64,000 nucleotides of DNA from Symmetrospora coprosmae (Eukaryota; Basidiomycota; Cystobasidiomycetes; Symmetrosporaceae): positions 310,001-374,000 of the forward strand of contig VUYT01000002.1 of assembly GCA_008802785.1 (NCBI GenBank). The letters run 5' to 3'. Position 1 is the stretch's first letter. Every line of letters starts with the position of its first letter. Below, one piece after another: positions 49,563-60,018 of this stretch. The position numbers were made by a program, and so were the translations under genes. Under the pieces are notes generated by a model. It made no database searches and had not been told where the DNA came from. It saw only the letters and a program-made list of their open reading frames with translations.

Positions 49563-49951
49563 CGTGGCTGTTGCAGCTCGAGTGTGATGCAGATGCAGAT
49601 GAGCATGAAGCAGAGAGATGGGATGCGCTCCAAGCGACGCTCGTGACTTTTCCTCGGAGAGGCGGACCGCGACACGGCTCTCCTTTCAAGCCTTCAGAGC
49701 CATCAAGGAGCCTGCATACTACCGCGACACACGATCGCCATCAGTGAGCAGCTCATCCTCACCTTTCGCGCGCGTAGCTGCTTCCCGCTCATGCGCTGAC
49801 TGGGACCTCGCTTGCCCTGCCGCTGCAGTGGCTTCATCCGGCTCGTGAGCTTCTTTTGGCTGGCCTGCAGGCACGGCGAGGCACGGTTAGGCAGCACAGG
49901 GCTGACACACTAACGGTTTGCTCCTGCGTCCATACCATCTCGCCCAGGAAC
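49563..49951. other. Divergent intergenic region, CGR1 / RPB8
   Basis: 389 bp. It may also hide a small 5' exon of RPB8, since the acceptor-like CGCCCAG lies just before its ATG; I could not identify a matching upstream coding exon. Confidence 0.4.
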
Positions 49952-50625
49952 ATGCTGTTCGACGACATCTTTAAGGTCGCCACCGTCGACCGGGATGGCA
50001 AGAAGTTCGACAAGGGTATGGCGCGGCTCCGCACATCGTTGTGCAATCTGACACTGCGTGAGCTAACGTATCAGTGCGAACCATCGCTAGTCTCGCGCAT
50101 AACAGCAAAGAGCGACAACCACGAGATGGAGCTCAGCCTGGATGTGCGTTGCGCGTCCGCGTGTCCGTCGATTGTGTCCGTCTGCACGAGCGCTCAAGCT
50201 TTCTATACAGATCAACACGGATCTATGGCCGCTACGGACCGACGAGACCTTCACCTTTGTCCTCGCGAGCTCGCTGTCGACGTCGGACGGCGCGGACGGC
50301 GCCAACGGCGTCGAGGGCGAGAACAAGGATCAGGCGCCATCATGGAGGCTCGATGCTGGCAAGAGCATGGGCCTAGCAGACGAATACGACTACGTGATGT
50401 ATGGGAAAGTCTACAAATTTGACGGCGCGGCGGCAGAAAGAGTGTGGGTCGGCCAACCCCCGCTGTCCTGCCCGTAAACGCGTGCTGAACGCTCCATCTC
50501 GTCTCCTCGCTCGTAGCACAGCGTATGCTTCTTACGGAGGCCTCCTCATGGCCTTGACAGGAGCCTACCGCCACCTTTCAAACATTACCGTCGGCGACAA
50601 TATCTACCTCCTTGCGCGGAAATAA
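49952..50625 (+). CDS. RPB8: RNA polymerases I/II/III shared subunit RPB8 (ABC14.5-like)
   Basis: Common subunit of the three nuclear RNA polymerases. Exons: 49952-50015, 50091-50143, 50211-50443, 50517-50625; about 152 aa. Blocks: MLFDDIFKVATVDRDGKKFD, KVSRITAKSDNHEMELSLD, INTDLWPLRTDETFTFVLAS, EYDYVMYGKVYKFDG, VTAYASYGGLLMALTGAYRH and LSNITVGDNIYLLARK. Length and ending match the family. The start at 49952 puts Met directly before LFDDIF. Relatives usually have a few more residues, so a tiny upstream exon is possible. The loop after LSTSDG is extended and acidic, as in other fungi. Confidence 0.92.
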
Positions 50626-50922
50626 GAGGCATCAATAGCGGAGCATCAGGACGGACGGGCGGTAACGTGTTGTCTCTATTAATCTCACGCGAGGAGTTGC
50701 GCTTCTTGCATCGCTGCTTCAAAGCTTACGGCTTCGGCTGAAGCTCGTTCATACGGAGGGCCTGGGATGACAATGGCTGCTATCGGGGATACGCTTGTGC
50801 GATTCTAATACACTAACACAGTACAATACTAACGTGCTGCAGGAAGATGCAGGTCACCAAACACACACGGCCATTCTCGGCCAATTGCGGACTGTGCCCC
50901 AAGCTCTCGCTCCTCCGTCTAT

Positions 50923-52168
50923 TCACGCACCGGCCCATGCCGGGTAGAATGGCTTCGACGAAGCAACATCGATCTGCTGTACGGTGATATCGATAAACAT
51001 CTCGGCGCCGGAAAGTACAGCTGCATCCCTAGCCTCCTCGAGAAGAGCCATCATGTCACTCTGGAACATGGAGAGAGCGCTGCTCATCTCCGAAGGATTT
51101 GCTTGTCCCTTCTGCACTGGCACTCCTATACTGATCCTGCGGAGCATCGGCAGCCAGTCGCCCGTAGCTGCGTGCTGCTGCTGTATCTCCTTGCGTGGCG
51201 CGAACAGGAGCGGACGAAGGAATCGACCCAGCCGTGAGGAGTACTCTCTGCAGTGCGGCGGATCGTACAGCGTCAAGTTTTTCGCCAGAACGAGGACCAG
51301 GTGCTCGAGATTGGGTTGGGGTCCGAGAAGATGCAAGACGTAAGCATCGGAAGATGGCATATCCACGTGATACGCCCACGGGAAGGAGAGATGGATCTCG
51401 GCGGGCTGGCCACGGTACCAGGTCGCGACGGACATGCCCACAGACGGCACGCTCCGATCGTCCCACCGGGCCAAAACCTCCAGTCGCAGGACTGGGACAG
51501 CCTCGAAGAGGCTTGATACTCGCACGAGGCGTGGCACGGTGTATGCCTGCAGCTCTAGGGAAAAGGGCGATTCCATCGGCAGCGAGAGCGAGTGCAAAGC
51601 GGTGAAATGCTGCGGTCCGATCAGGCGCAGCATTCGTGCCATCTCGACCATGCCGGTCGAGATAGCGGTGATGTGCTTAACGAATCGAGCACTGCGACGG
51701 AAGAAGGCGATCTCGCTCTCGGCGATTGGAGCATCCATGGCTGCAGTGTCAAGGCATACGGCTGCTTCAGCTCGCTGCGTCGAAGTCCAGGTAATCTCCA
51801 ACAAACCTACCAGCCTGACTGGAGCTCCTCCGGAACGTGGTCTGCTGTACTTGTCTGTTGTGTCGTATCCATGCGGAAATCAGAGCAAACGACGTCCCGT
51901 CCATGTGGGCAACGAGTCGCGCCTCTGCCGCTACATTCAACAGCTTGCTCGTCGAAACCCAGGCAATTAGCGTCTGCCGGGCGCAGTGTGCGATGACGTG
52001 AAGCAGAACATCGTGCGGAAGACCGACGTGTGGTCTTTGACTGGAGACAGGCTCAGCTTGACGGTCGACTGCGGCGTCGTTGTGTAGCGACGTCCGCGGG
52101 GACAGTGAAGCCTTGACCTGCTCGCGCCATGTTTTGAAGTACGAGATGCACGCAGTTAGCGGCAGCAT
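50923..52168 (-). CDS. F-box-like protein of unknown target
   Basis: Exons: 52168-51811 and 51740-50923; about 391 aa. Near the N terminus (residues ~48-85) an F-box-like stretch reads GLPHDVLLHVIAHCARQTLI, AWVSTSKLLNVAAEARLVAH. The rest shows regularly spaced Leu-rich strands (ARFVKHITAIST, LPMLRRISIGVPVQ, NLEHLVLVLAKNLTLY) like those of fungal F-box proteins with degenerate LRRs. If so, it would be a substrate receptor of an SCF ubiquitin ligase. No recognisable substrate domain. The junction (SSQA then AMDAPIAESE) is in phase; a longer unspliced frame exists but uses a non-ATG start. Confidence 0.55.
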
Positions 52169-52535
52169 GACTGGAAGCTTAATGCGCTGCGACGATGTGC
52201 AATACCGAACAATGTGAAGGAGAGGGGCGCAGGTGGGAATCGCCGTTTTGAGGTCACAAGGTGCACAGCAGCGGCAGCTGTATACGGCGTCGGACAGCAG
52301 CTACGGCCCACTCGCGGTACCGCGAGACAAACTGACTGACGGGACGGCGAGACAGACCGACTGACAGGACGACAATGACAATCGCAATGAAGATTGCCTG
52401 CGTGTTGCGGACTGGCGGACGGAAAATGGCAGGAAGGGACTGTCCCGCTTGTACTACGGTTGGATGATTGGCTTCCGCATGCATCGAAAAAGGGGGTATG
52501 GAACGATCTGCATCGGTTCTGGAGCCTTCCTGCTC
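52169..52535. other. Intergenic region upstream of the F-box gene
   Basis: 367 bp, probably the F-box gene promoter and the 3' UTR of the next minus-strand ORF. It contains short GACNGAC-like repeats (~52333-52371: actgactgacgggacgg ... gaccgactgacagg). No gene. Confidence 0.4.
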
Positions 52536-53015
52536 TCAGTTCGGTTGGGCTTTCGCATGTGGTACGCAGCATCTTCCGTATGAGGCGGCACCCTGCTCGC
52601 CTTTCATCGATCGCCTGGTATCCTGAAGCATCGGATTTTGCGCTTGTTTCTCACTTCTCCGGACAGTGACCTTCAGCCAGTCACTCTCGAGCATAGCCTT
52701 CCACTTTTCAGCAGGTCTCCGACGTCTACTCTCCTCCCTGCCTTTCACGAACGCGAGAACCGCATCGCTCCTGCCGGGGACGAGCTCCGCCTCGTCGATG
52801 TAGTACGTGCCGGTGTAGTCGTAGAATGAAGCATGATGCCGTGTCCATAGTGTGCGAGATGCTTCCGAGTCCGAGTGATGAAAGAGTGGCAGAAGCATGC
52901 CCCTCTGTGCACGGATGGCAGCGAAGTTGTGCCGTGTCCAGAGCTGAAAAGTCGCGGGAGCGCCGGGGTGAGGTGGATTGGCATCTCGATGGTAGCAGAT
53001 GGCGACGCTGTACAT
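52536..53015 (-). CDS. Hypothetical protein (possible C-terminal part of a longer gene)
   Basis: A 159-residue ORF from the ATG at 53015, with codon use like neighbouring genes (GC-rich third positions). Visible: PPHPGAPATFQLWTRHNFAA, RGMLLPLFHHSDSEASRTLW, then FYDYTGTYYIDEAELVPGRS and a basic helix EESRRRRPAEKWKAMLESDW. The pattern 'PG.P...' then a W/Y-rich strand and a following 'W' helix loosely resembles a basidiomycete domain of unknown function found in DUF6697-type proteins, but I cannot confirm this. Another minus-strand frame just upstream (53251-53039, IRIYPGPGEYSSSQIARQLG) also looks protein-like and may be a preceding exon; I could not find an in-phase junction joining them. Confidence 0.4.
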   Translation of the reverse strand: MYSVAICYHRDANPPHPGAPATFQLWTRHNFAAIRAQRGMLLPLFHHSDSEASRTLWTRHHASFYDYTGTYYIDEAELVPGRSDAVLAFVKGREESRRRRPAEKWKAMLESDWLKVTVRRSEKQAQNPMLQDTRRSMKGEQGAASYGRCCVPHAKAQPN

Positions 53016-53370
53016 GCGAGCGAGCGACTTAGCACCGCTCAACGGCCTCTTCGCAGCCCTGTGTAAACGGACATGGTTTCTGGGCGGGCATTCATGGCAT
53101 CGTCAAAGCTGTCGCGGACCAGAAAAGAATGCGCTGCGGTTCCGCCGAGCTGCCGGGCAATCTGTGAAGAGCTATACTCGCCGGGACCTGGATAGATCCG
53201 AATCTGGCTTCGCCTGAGATACATCATAGCCGTTGTGGCGGAAGAACACAAGATCAGCTTTGCGTGTGGGGTTCTGGAGCGGATCAGAATTGCACAGACT
53301 TCAGCGTTGGCGAGAACTCGCTGTCAAATGACTATTTGCAGCCGTATGCTTCGCTTTGTTCCTCCGGGGT

Positions 53371-53379
53371 AACTTTGTA
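53371..53379. repeat. Target-site duplication, left copy
   Basis: AACTTTGTA immediately outside the left TIR; identical to 54205-54213. Confidence 0.85.
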
Positions 53380-54204
53380 GGCTAATACTATTTAGAGCCC
53401 CGGGTGCTTCGCGTTGCCTAGAGCCCGGGCGCCATACAGTAATACTATTTGACGCCTCACCGCGATTTCCCCGCATTCTGCCCAGCACAAAGTGTGCTAC
53501 TAGAATTACTGTAAGGCAGGAGCGCCGCCGTACTTGGTTATTATCTTCTTGCATCTATATCCACACGATGTCATCGCAGGAACCAAGCGTGTTGAATATT
53601 CGGGGATTTGCGAGCCTCCCGGATCGGCGTTTGTGCGGTCTCGCCCTCATGAAGTACAACCTGGTCATTGGCAACACCCAGCCCACCCCGGTGGCCGTCT
53701 GTCGCTTGACTGCCTTCTGGTCGGTGCGCAATTCCTGGCTCTCGGGCGTCGCCATGTTCTGCCTCCGATGCGGGCGTGCAGGTATGGCTCCGATACGTCG
53801 TTGGGCTATGGGCTTCGCGAATGCGTTCAGCAGCCTTTCATAGCCACACGTATCATGCTCCTTGCAGGTCTCTTGTCGGATTGCGGGCGTGCTTTGCACT
53901 GCTGTAGCTCTAGAGGAAAAGGGCGGTCAATACGTCCATAGTCAGCTTATCGGCGCTGCTGGGCCAGCCTGTCTAGACGATGCTGCTCAGGATTGTCAGT
54001 AGGCCAGACCAAAGCAGACTCGAGCTGCATTGATTGCTCGCCAGAAAGATTCATCAGCTCTGAAGCAGACTTGGGATACGGTTGATGAAAGGGACACCCC
54101 GCGGAGACGGCGGAGGGGCGCAGACTAACACGGATCACTATACAGCGCACCATGGGGGGGCTTCGAATAAGAACAGAGCCCCGGTGCTCCAAATAGTATT
54201 AGCC
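53380..54204. mobile_element. Non-autonomous DNA transposon with TIRs and 9-bp target duplication (Mutator-like)
   Basis: 825 bp. Both ends read inward as GGCTAATACTATTT, followed by RGAGCMCCGGG; about 24 of the outer 26 bases match. The element is flanked by an identical 9-bp direct repeat, AACTTTGTA (53371-53379 and 54205-54213). Nine-base duplications are typical of Mutator-like elements; hAT makes 8, Tc1/mariner makes TA. Internal ORFs (longest 114 codons) show no transposase motif, so the element is non-autonomous. Near the left end TAATACTATTT recurs at 53440-53450 and a TAGAGCCC(C)GGG block also repeats, giving nested subterminal repeats. Intact ends and an exact target duplication suggest recent insertion. 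Confidence 0.85.
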
Positions 54205-54480
54205 AACTTTGTATGCCTCCACGGGATCGTCGCGGAAATCGATGAGGCGGCCCGCAGGCTGACCATAATCAGGAGTTGGCTGCCACATAGCGTTACGGCC
54301 TCTTAGAGGCCCTTTGAAGAGCACGCCGTCTGGATCATTGCTCGCTGATCATCTCGGTCTCGCGAGGAGTTGGAGGGAGATCAAACAATTTCCAAGAACG
54401 CCGGGATTGTGAACGGCAGAAACCCAAGGCGGCGGGCACTTAGTCCGATCTGCTGTCTGCGCGTGGCTGTTCGCCGTCAT
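54199..54480 (-). pseudogene. Small host ORF whose 3' end was interrupted by the transposon
   Basis: Tentative. Exons 54480-54387 and 54344-54205 would encode MTANSHAQTADRTKCPPPWV... then DPDGVLFKGPLRGRNAMWQP, TPDYGQPAGRLIDFRDDPVE and AYKV. At that point the TIR supplies Gly and a stop (54204-54199). On the other side of the element, after the second target copy, the same frame resumes as TPEEQSEAYGCK and a stop at 53334-53332. So the insertion replaced the last 12 residues with one Gly, and the present product would be 79 aa. Weak points: the 42-nt intron has a poor donor (GTTTGA), and the ATG lies only 29 bp after the VPS18 stop on the same strand. I do not recognise the protein. It could still be expressed. 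Confidence 0.35.
54205..54213. repeat. Target-site duplication, right copy
   Basis: AACTTTGTA immediately outside the right TIR. In the minus-strand reading it encodes Tyr-Lys-Val at the end of the interrupted ORF. Confidence 0.85.
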
Positions 54481-54509
54481 TGTACACTACCGCACTGTGA
54501 TCCACTGCC

Positions 54510-57500
54510 CTACATCTCATCCTCCCCATCGGCGAGGAAGGGTCTATCGAGGCTCACAACAGCAGTCTCGCAGTACACACAGCTGCTAGCCAGCAAGTCG
54601 TCCAACTCCTGCCTCATCCGCTCCTCCTTGCTGCGCGTCGTGGAGTTTGTCGGCTCCCTCTTTGCGCCCACTGCAGTCTGTGCAGGCGTGCCCGCTGCGT
54701 CCCGACCAACAGCGCCCATGATGCCGCCGCCAATGACCGTGACGAGTGCATCGGGAATGACGAGCTTCCGAAGCTGGTCTAGTCCCTGCACGCTCGCTTG
54801 TGCAAGCTTCCGGCCAGACACCAAGCCAAGTGCGTCTAAGCTGCTCGACTCGGCACTGGCGTTGCTGCCCAGGATCTGCTGCGCCTTTGCGTCGTCGCCT
54901 TTTGCCGCGCGGGCGATCTGATTCTGTAGGTCCAGTATCCGACGGAGCGTATGCGGCGGCAGATGCTGCGTGACCTGATTGCAGTGCCAGCAGAATCGTT
55001 ATTCAGCGGACTGATCTACCGTAGCAGCGCAAGATAGGGGACAGGCGGAACTCACCTCCTTGATGAGGCAGTCCGCATGGAATGCGTGCTGGCATGGGAA
55101 TACGTAGAACTGCCTCGCCAGAAGCTGCGCAGTGCAGACATCACACTTGGCTGCTGCATCAACGACTACGAATCGGTTCTGCAGCTCGGCAATGTCGCGT
55201 CGGATCGCATCGGCCGCCTCTGTAGCGGTGTTCATCTCCTCCTTGAGCCGCTCGATCTGGCCCGAATAGCCTTCAAGCGCTTCGCAGATGTCCTCCTTGA
55301 AGTCGTCAATGGTAATGAAGTCTGGGAAGAAGGGCAGTATGTCTTCAATCTTGAGGAGAGAGGTGTTCTCCAGAAATTGCATAGCTCTGGCGGGGGCAAA
55401 GCCGGCGTCTTTCAGCAAGTGCAACGGTGCGGATATCACAGCATGCAGCACCTACGTCTTCAGATCGTTCTTCTCTCTGACGACGTGCTTTGCGATCTTC
55501 AGCCACAGCTTCTTCCGCAAGAGATCGTCATCTCTTGGCATTTCTGCGTTGATTTTTGCGAGCTCGAGGTCCCCGCTCTGCAGAGCGAGGTCGACACTGC
55601 TCTCGTACAGGCCCATCTTGCTGTAAATTTCGACGCAGCTCTGGATCTTGCTGTGTGCCCTGCATATCCGCAAGGCATAGTCGAGATCGTAGTACGGCTT
55701 GCTTGTATCTTCGTCCAATGGCGCGGTCTGGAGGAAGTGAAGGAGCTCGTTCTCATCCTCTCCTGATGTAGCGTACAGGCTGAGAAGTGTGTTGTGCACA
55801 GCGGGATCTGTGCTATGTCGGGAGAAGATGCAGTACTCGAGATATCGAATGGCTTGCGGCACCATGGTGGAGCGTGACTGTCCAATCTGATGCAGAGAAG
55901 GTATCAGGCGACGAGGCGAAAGTGCCGACTGACGCATGAAGGCATTGACTGTCTCTCTCGGAACGTGCTTCATGAGAACAGGCGCGTAGCGGTAGTATGG
56001 CTCTGTCGAGTCCTGCCGCGCCAGCGCGAGGAGGGCAGCCTGCCAATCCTCCTCCCCAATCCAGTGTGCGACGATGCGCTCGTAGTCTCCGACAACGGTG
56101 GCGTAGTGCAGCAGCATCTCCGAGCGGCCGTGACTCGCGATGAGCTCAAAGACGGTCCTCGTATCCAGACTGTCCTTGTATTGCTGGAGGAACTGCTTGA
56201 AATCGTCCTCGATGATGCTTTTCTCGATGTGATAGTTCTCGACGTCATCTGAAGCCGACTCTGACGCGGCGATGTCCTCGAGCTGATTGATCTTGCTCAG
56301 GTAGACCTCGACGAGCCAAGTTGCCAGCATCATACGCTGGGTGAGGTCCTGCGATCGCGAACGAGCAGTCAGCGCCGACTCTCCGGAGCGGGAGCCGATG
56401 CTCGCTCACATTCTTCTTCAGCCTCTCCAGGCACCGGACTAGGTAGTACCGCAGTGCGTCTCTCTCCTCCTTCTCGATGAACCGCAAAACAACCTCCTCG
56501 AATGGCTTGCTGCTCTGTGCAAAAGCCTCGGCAGACTGGATGTACCTGCCCTGGCTGAAATAGGCGTCCGCCTGCGCTGCGTACACAGCGTTGCGGTCCT
56601 TGGGCGACTTGGCGAACTTCAGGGCAGAGTCGAACGATTGCTTGTCGAGGTACACTTGCCACAGATCCTGGTCCTCATCGGTGATTGTGAACTCGAAGAT
56701 GGACGAGTCTGTGTACAGCCAATACGTCTTGCGCATAATGTCTGTAGTGAATGCTCGGACTTGCTCGTTCGGGCGCTATTGAGTGAGGGCACAAGCTTCA
56801 GATCAGTCTGAACCTCCTTCAAGGCAGATAGGAAACCTACGAGATCCAGCTGCTCCTCGAAGACAACACGGTCGTCCAGCATCCGCACGACTCGTACGCG
56901 ATCTCGGTAGAGAAGAAGGAAATGATGCGCTGTGAGAGCCATGCTGATCGGATATTCGGGAGGCGGGGTGGCGGCTCCAGGAGTGCGAGCTGGATAAGGC
57001 GAGTCCATGTCTCCCTTGTCGAAACGGGAACCGGCTGAAGGATACGGCAGAAGCTGCGCGGAGTCGATGACACCATCGCCAGCTTCCTGCGAAGAATACG
57101 AGATGGAACCGTGGTATATGCCGGGCCCGGTCATCCATCCTACACTCTTCGGCTGTTCCAGAACGTTGCTACCGTCCTTTGTCACTTGCCAGAAGTGTAG
57201 CTCGCTTGACTTGACGTCGCCAGGCAGGTCGAGCGATTCTGACCATTGCCATGCATTGCAACCATGAGGAGAGAATCAGCAAATGCACCGGGCTTTGGAT
57301 ACGTGGAGTTCAGCTCACTCGGTGTGGAATCGCGATAGACCTTGAACAGGTCATCATACATGCCTCCTTCGTCCCGCTCAGCGATAGAGACGTTGGCTGC
57401 ACTGGCCGGTACGCTCGCAACGAACTGATAAATGCGCGTCGCAGTTGTTGCCACTACTACGGCCTTTCGCTTCTGCTGCTGCTGTTGTCCGGCACCTGCG

Positions 57501-58588
57501 CCTGCCCAAATCTCGGAGCGCAGGCCCGTGATGGCGTAGGTCTCGGAGGGGCCGCTTGTGGCATTGCGCAAGGAGTTCGACTTGTCTACAAGCGAGTATA
57601 CGAGCTTGAAGTGTCGCTCCAGGTTCCCTCCCCTGCCGAACGGGCGCAAGGCAGTGGCTGCCACGCTCCCTTCCTCGCCGCCCACGCCTGCATCGATGAC
57701 ACACTCGTAGATGTTGCCCTTGGTGTCACCAAGCAGTATCTCTTTCGTGCTCGTCGTGGTCTGTGCGACTTGCGAGCTCGACTGTGCTAAGGGCGAGTTC
57801 CACGAGACGGCATTGATGACGATCCCACGGAGCTTGGGCAGGGTCCGTGCGCGCTTGACGGTTCCCTCCCAGCCCGAGAAGAAGTAGTAGCTTTCGCCAG
57901 CGGCAGTAGATACGATGACGTGCCGGCCAGAAGGGTCGAGGAACAGCCGGTGTATGGAAGTCGGGTCCTGTCGCCCCGCGGTCTGGTTGCCCCGCTGCCC
58001 GGACGAGGTCGTGCCAGTGGCGGCGCTGCCCTCCTTGGAAGGTGCCGACGATCCAGACGAAGAAGCAGAAGAGGATGCAGTGACGGCGTAGAGGTCGACG
58101 GTGCGCTCCTTGTCTGGATCATTGAGGTCTATCCGGACTATGCGGGGAGGAGTCGCGGGCAGGGAGGATGACGGCGGAGTGAGGCTCCCCGCGAGGACGA
58201 GGACGAGGATGTTGGAAGAGCACGCCAGAGCGAGGAGTGGGGATGTGAGAGCATACTGAATGGGATGAGGGAGGATGCGCACACGCACCGCAGCATCAGC
58301 TCGCCAGCTCCCTTGTATGCTGGCCCCATCCACGCCACGCTTGGCCGGGCCTGCACGCGTACCTGGACCCTCCCAATCGAGAAGGGTGGTTCCTTCTGGA
58401 CCAGCTGGATGACGTGAGCGTAGCGGCAGCGGCATGGATCAGCAGCAGCTCTGACAGTATGCGACCCTGAGGATGGCGATGCCCCTCACCTCCTCTAGGC
58501 CGTATGAGCGGCCGCCGTGTCCAGGCTCGAAGCCCAGCGCACGACCACCTCCCGGTCCATCGCCGCCAGCTGCATACTCGCTCAGCAT
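54510..58588 (-). CDS. VPS18: Vacuolar sorting protein VPS18 (Pep3), HOPS/CORVET core subunit
   Basis: Tethering-complex subunit for vacuole and endosome fusion. Exons: 58588-58490, 58404-58363, 58255-57319, 57238-56841, 56775-56410, 56348-55456, 55386-55056, 54974-54510; about 1176 aa, all in phase. Exon 1 gives MLSEYAAGGDGPGGGRALGF; the 42-nt exon 2 gives LVQKEPPFSIGRVQ, which joins YALTSPLLALACSSNILVLV to start the beta-propeller. An ATG at 58435 opens a longer unspliced frame but breaks this strand. Later: KSVGWMTGPGIYHGSISYSS, RPNEQVRAFTTDIMRKTYWL, a clathrin-like helical repeat region, then DLLKIEDILPFFPDFITIDD-type sequence. The RING reads CDVCTAQLL, FPCQHAFHADC and, ~130 residues later, a final CVYC. 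Confidence 0.92.
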
Positions 58589-59364
58589 CAGCGCCCGAGG
58601 ATGGACGCCTGCGAGATCCTTGCTCTGCGGATGCTCAGTCGAACGTTCTTGGACAAAGATCTTCGTGGTGAAGCTAGTCGAAGCACAACCGGTGATGGAT
58701 CCGCTCGACTGAAGACGATGCGCACGAATGGCCGAATCAACTTGTACGAAGAGGTCCGGAATGCCCAAGCTTCCATACATTTTCGGCAGCGTCTGTCACT
58801 CTATGCACATCCGCTATGCCGATGCCTCCCTCATGGACACGAAAGGGAATATCGGCCTTGCGCCCTCTGTGATCCGTTCATCAGACACCCCGGACCGCTG
58901 TCAAGAGCCGCTGCACTTACGTCTCTTTCCATTTTCAGCCATCGACCCTTTGATCCTCCCTCCCCGAGGCGACCCATCCATGGGGTTGCATCGCCCGTAC
59001 GTAAGGGTCGGCCGGGGGGCGAAGCGCACCTGCTTGCAGCTGACAGGTTCGGCAGACGCAAATTGAGCACCGGCTCTTTGTCGAATGGCAGCAGTGCCAT
59101 CTCCATGCGTTTCGAACAAGATACAGCCTTGACTGACCCAGGACAAGGGACTAGCTGCAATGTCATCGAACTGCCGGCAGCTGCTGTGACACAAATGCTT
59201 GTCGATGTCGCTGTCATCAGGTCTATAAAAGCTGCTCGAGACTGCGTCATCTCCTCTCTCTTTCTGCTTCATCCCAATCACCACAGCTCAACTCTTACAC
59301 CGAGTCTTCACAATACACGCACCTCCACTTTGCCCCGTAGCCTTAGCCCCGCACCTCAGTCACG
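58589..59364. other. Intergenic region between VPS18 and the tandem gene family
   Basis: 776 bp, divergent: VPS18 promoter on the left, copy 1 promoter on the right. It includes a TATA box (59224-59231) and a CT-rich leader just before copy 1. ORFs crossing it look random. Confidence 0.5.
59224..59231 (+). promoter_or_regulatory. TATA box of tandem copy 1
   Basis: TATAAAAG, 141 bp before the copy 1 ATG and followed by a CT-rich leader. The same octamer sits 140 bp before the copy 3 ATG. Confidence 0.7.
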
Positions 59365-60018
59365 ATGAACGATCTCGTCAAGAAGCTCGTGGCTAGAGCC
59401 AGCAAGTCAAACCTGCGGGAGCAGCAGCAGGGTGCCGCTAACTCGCCTGGCCCTTCTGGCACGGCTCCACCCCGCAACCCTTCGGGAGGGGGCCCGAGCA
59501 AGGTGTCTAGAGTTCTCGGCGAGGAGTGAGTATCTGCTTCTATGACAAGCTGGTCGACTGCGGGTGAATGCAGTGTCAACAACGCTAATTCTCGGATATC
59601 CCGCTTGACGAGTAGTGCCATCGAGCAGGTCAGGGGTCGGCGAGCAGAGAGTGAGGAGCGACCTCGCACGCCATCTCTTGAGCGTCAGCAACGGGCGTTC
59701 CGCCAGAGCCAATTCGTACCACCTCCTGCTTGGCCGCCCGTGCAGAGGGTCCCGGCACGAGGCGTGGCCCTCGAGCAAGGCCAGCTTGCTAGGATGCAAG
59801 ATCCCGTTTACGCTCTGGGTATCGATGAAGCGCGAAGGGCGCAGGAGCGTCCCACATCGTTCATCAGGCGATCCTCCCCTGCTCCGGGGCAGCAGACAAC
59901 AAACTTCAGCTACCCCATCCGCCGCCGAACGAGCGCCTCGCCGGCCCTTGCCGTTCGCCGAACGAGCGTCTCGCCGAGCCCTGCCCCCCGAACCCCGAGC
60001 CCTACCAAGCGCGGATAG
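59365..60018 (+). CDS. Tandem family copy 1: small basic disordered protein, unknown
   Basis: Not recognised. Exons 59365-59525 and 59613-60018; 188 aa. Layout shared with the two genes downstream: a short amphipathic basic start (MNDLVKKLVARASKSNLRE), a Gly/Pro linker (PRNPSGGGP), SKVSRVLGEE at the end of exon 1, then in exon 2 EQVRGRRAES, AFRQSQFVPPP, LARMQDPVYA, SPAPGQQTTNFSYPI and a C-terminal SPTKRG. Rich in Arg, Ser, Pro and Gln; no signal peptide, membrane segment or cysteine. Copy 1 has an added Arg/Thr/Ser-Pro repeat near the end (RRRTSASPALAVRRTSVSPS). Splice position and phase (phase 2, inside the codon after LGE) match those of copies 2 and 3. Confidence 0.75.

Noticed and set aside
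57320-58435. Start of VPS18 at 58435 in the long unspliced frame
   Set aside because: Splicing exons 58588-58490 and 58404-58363 onto 58255 gives PFSIGRVQYALTSPLLALA, the expected first propeller strand; the unspliced frame does not.
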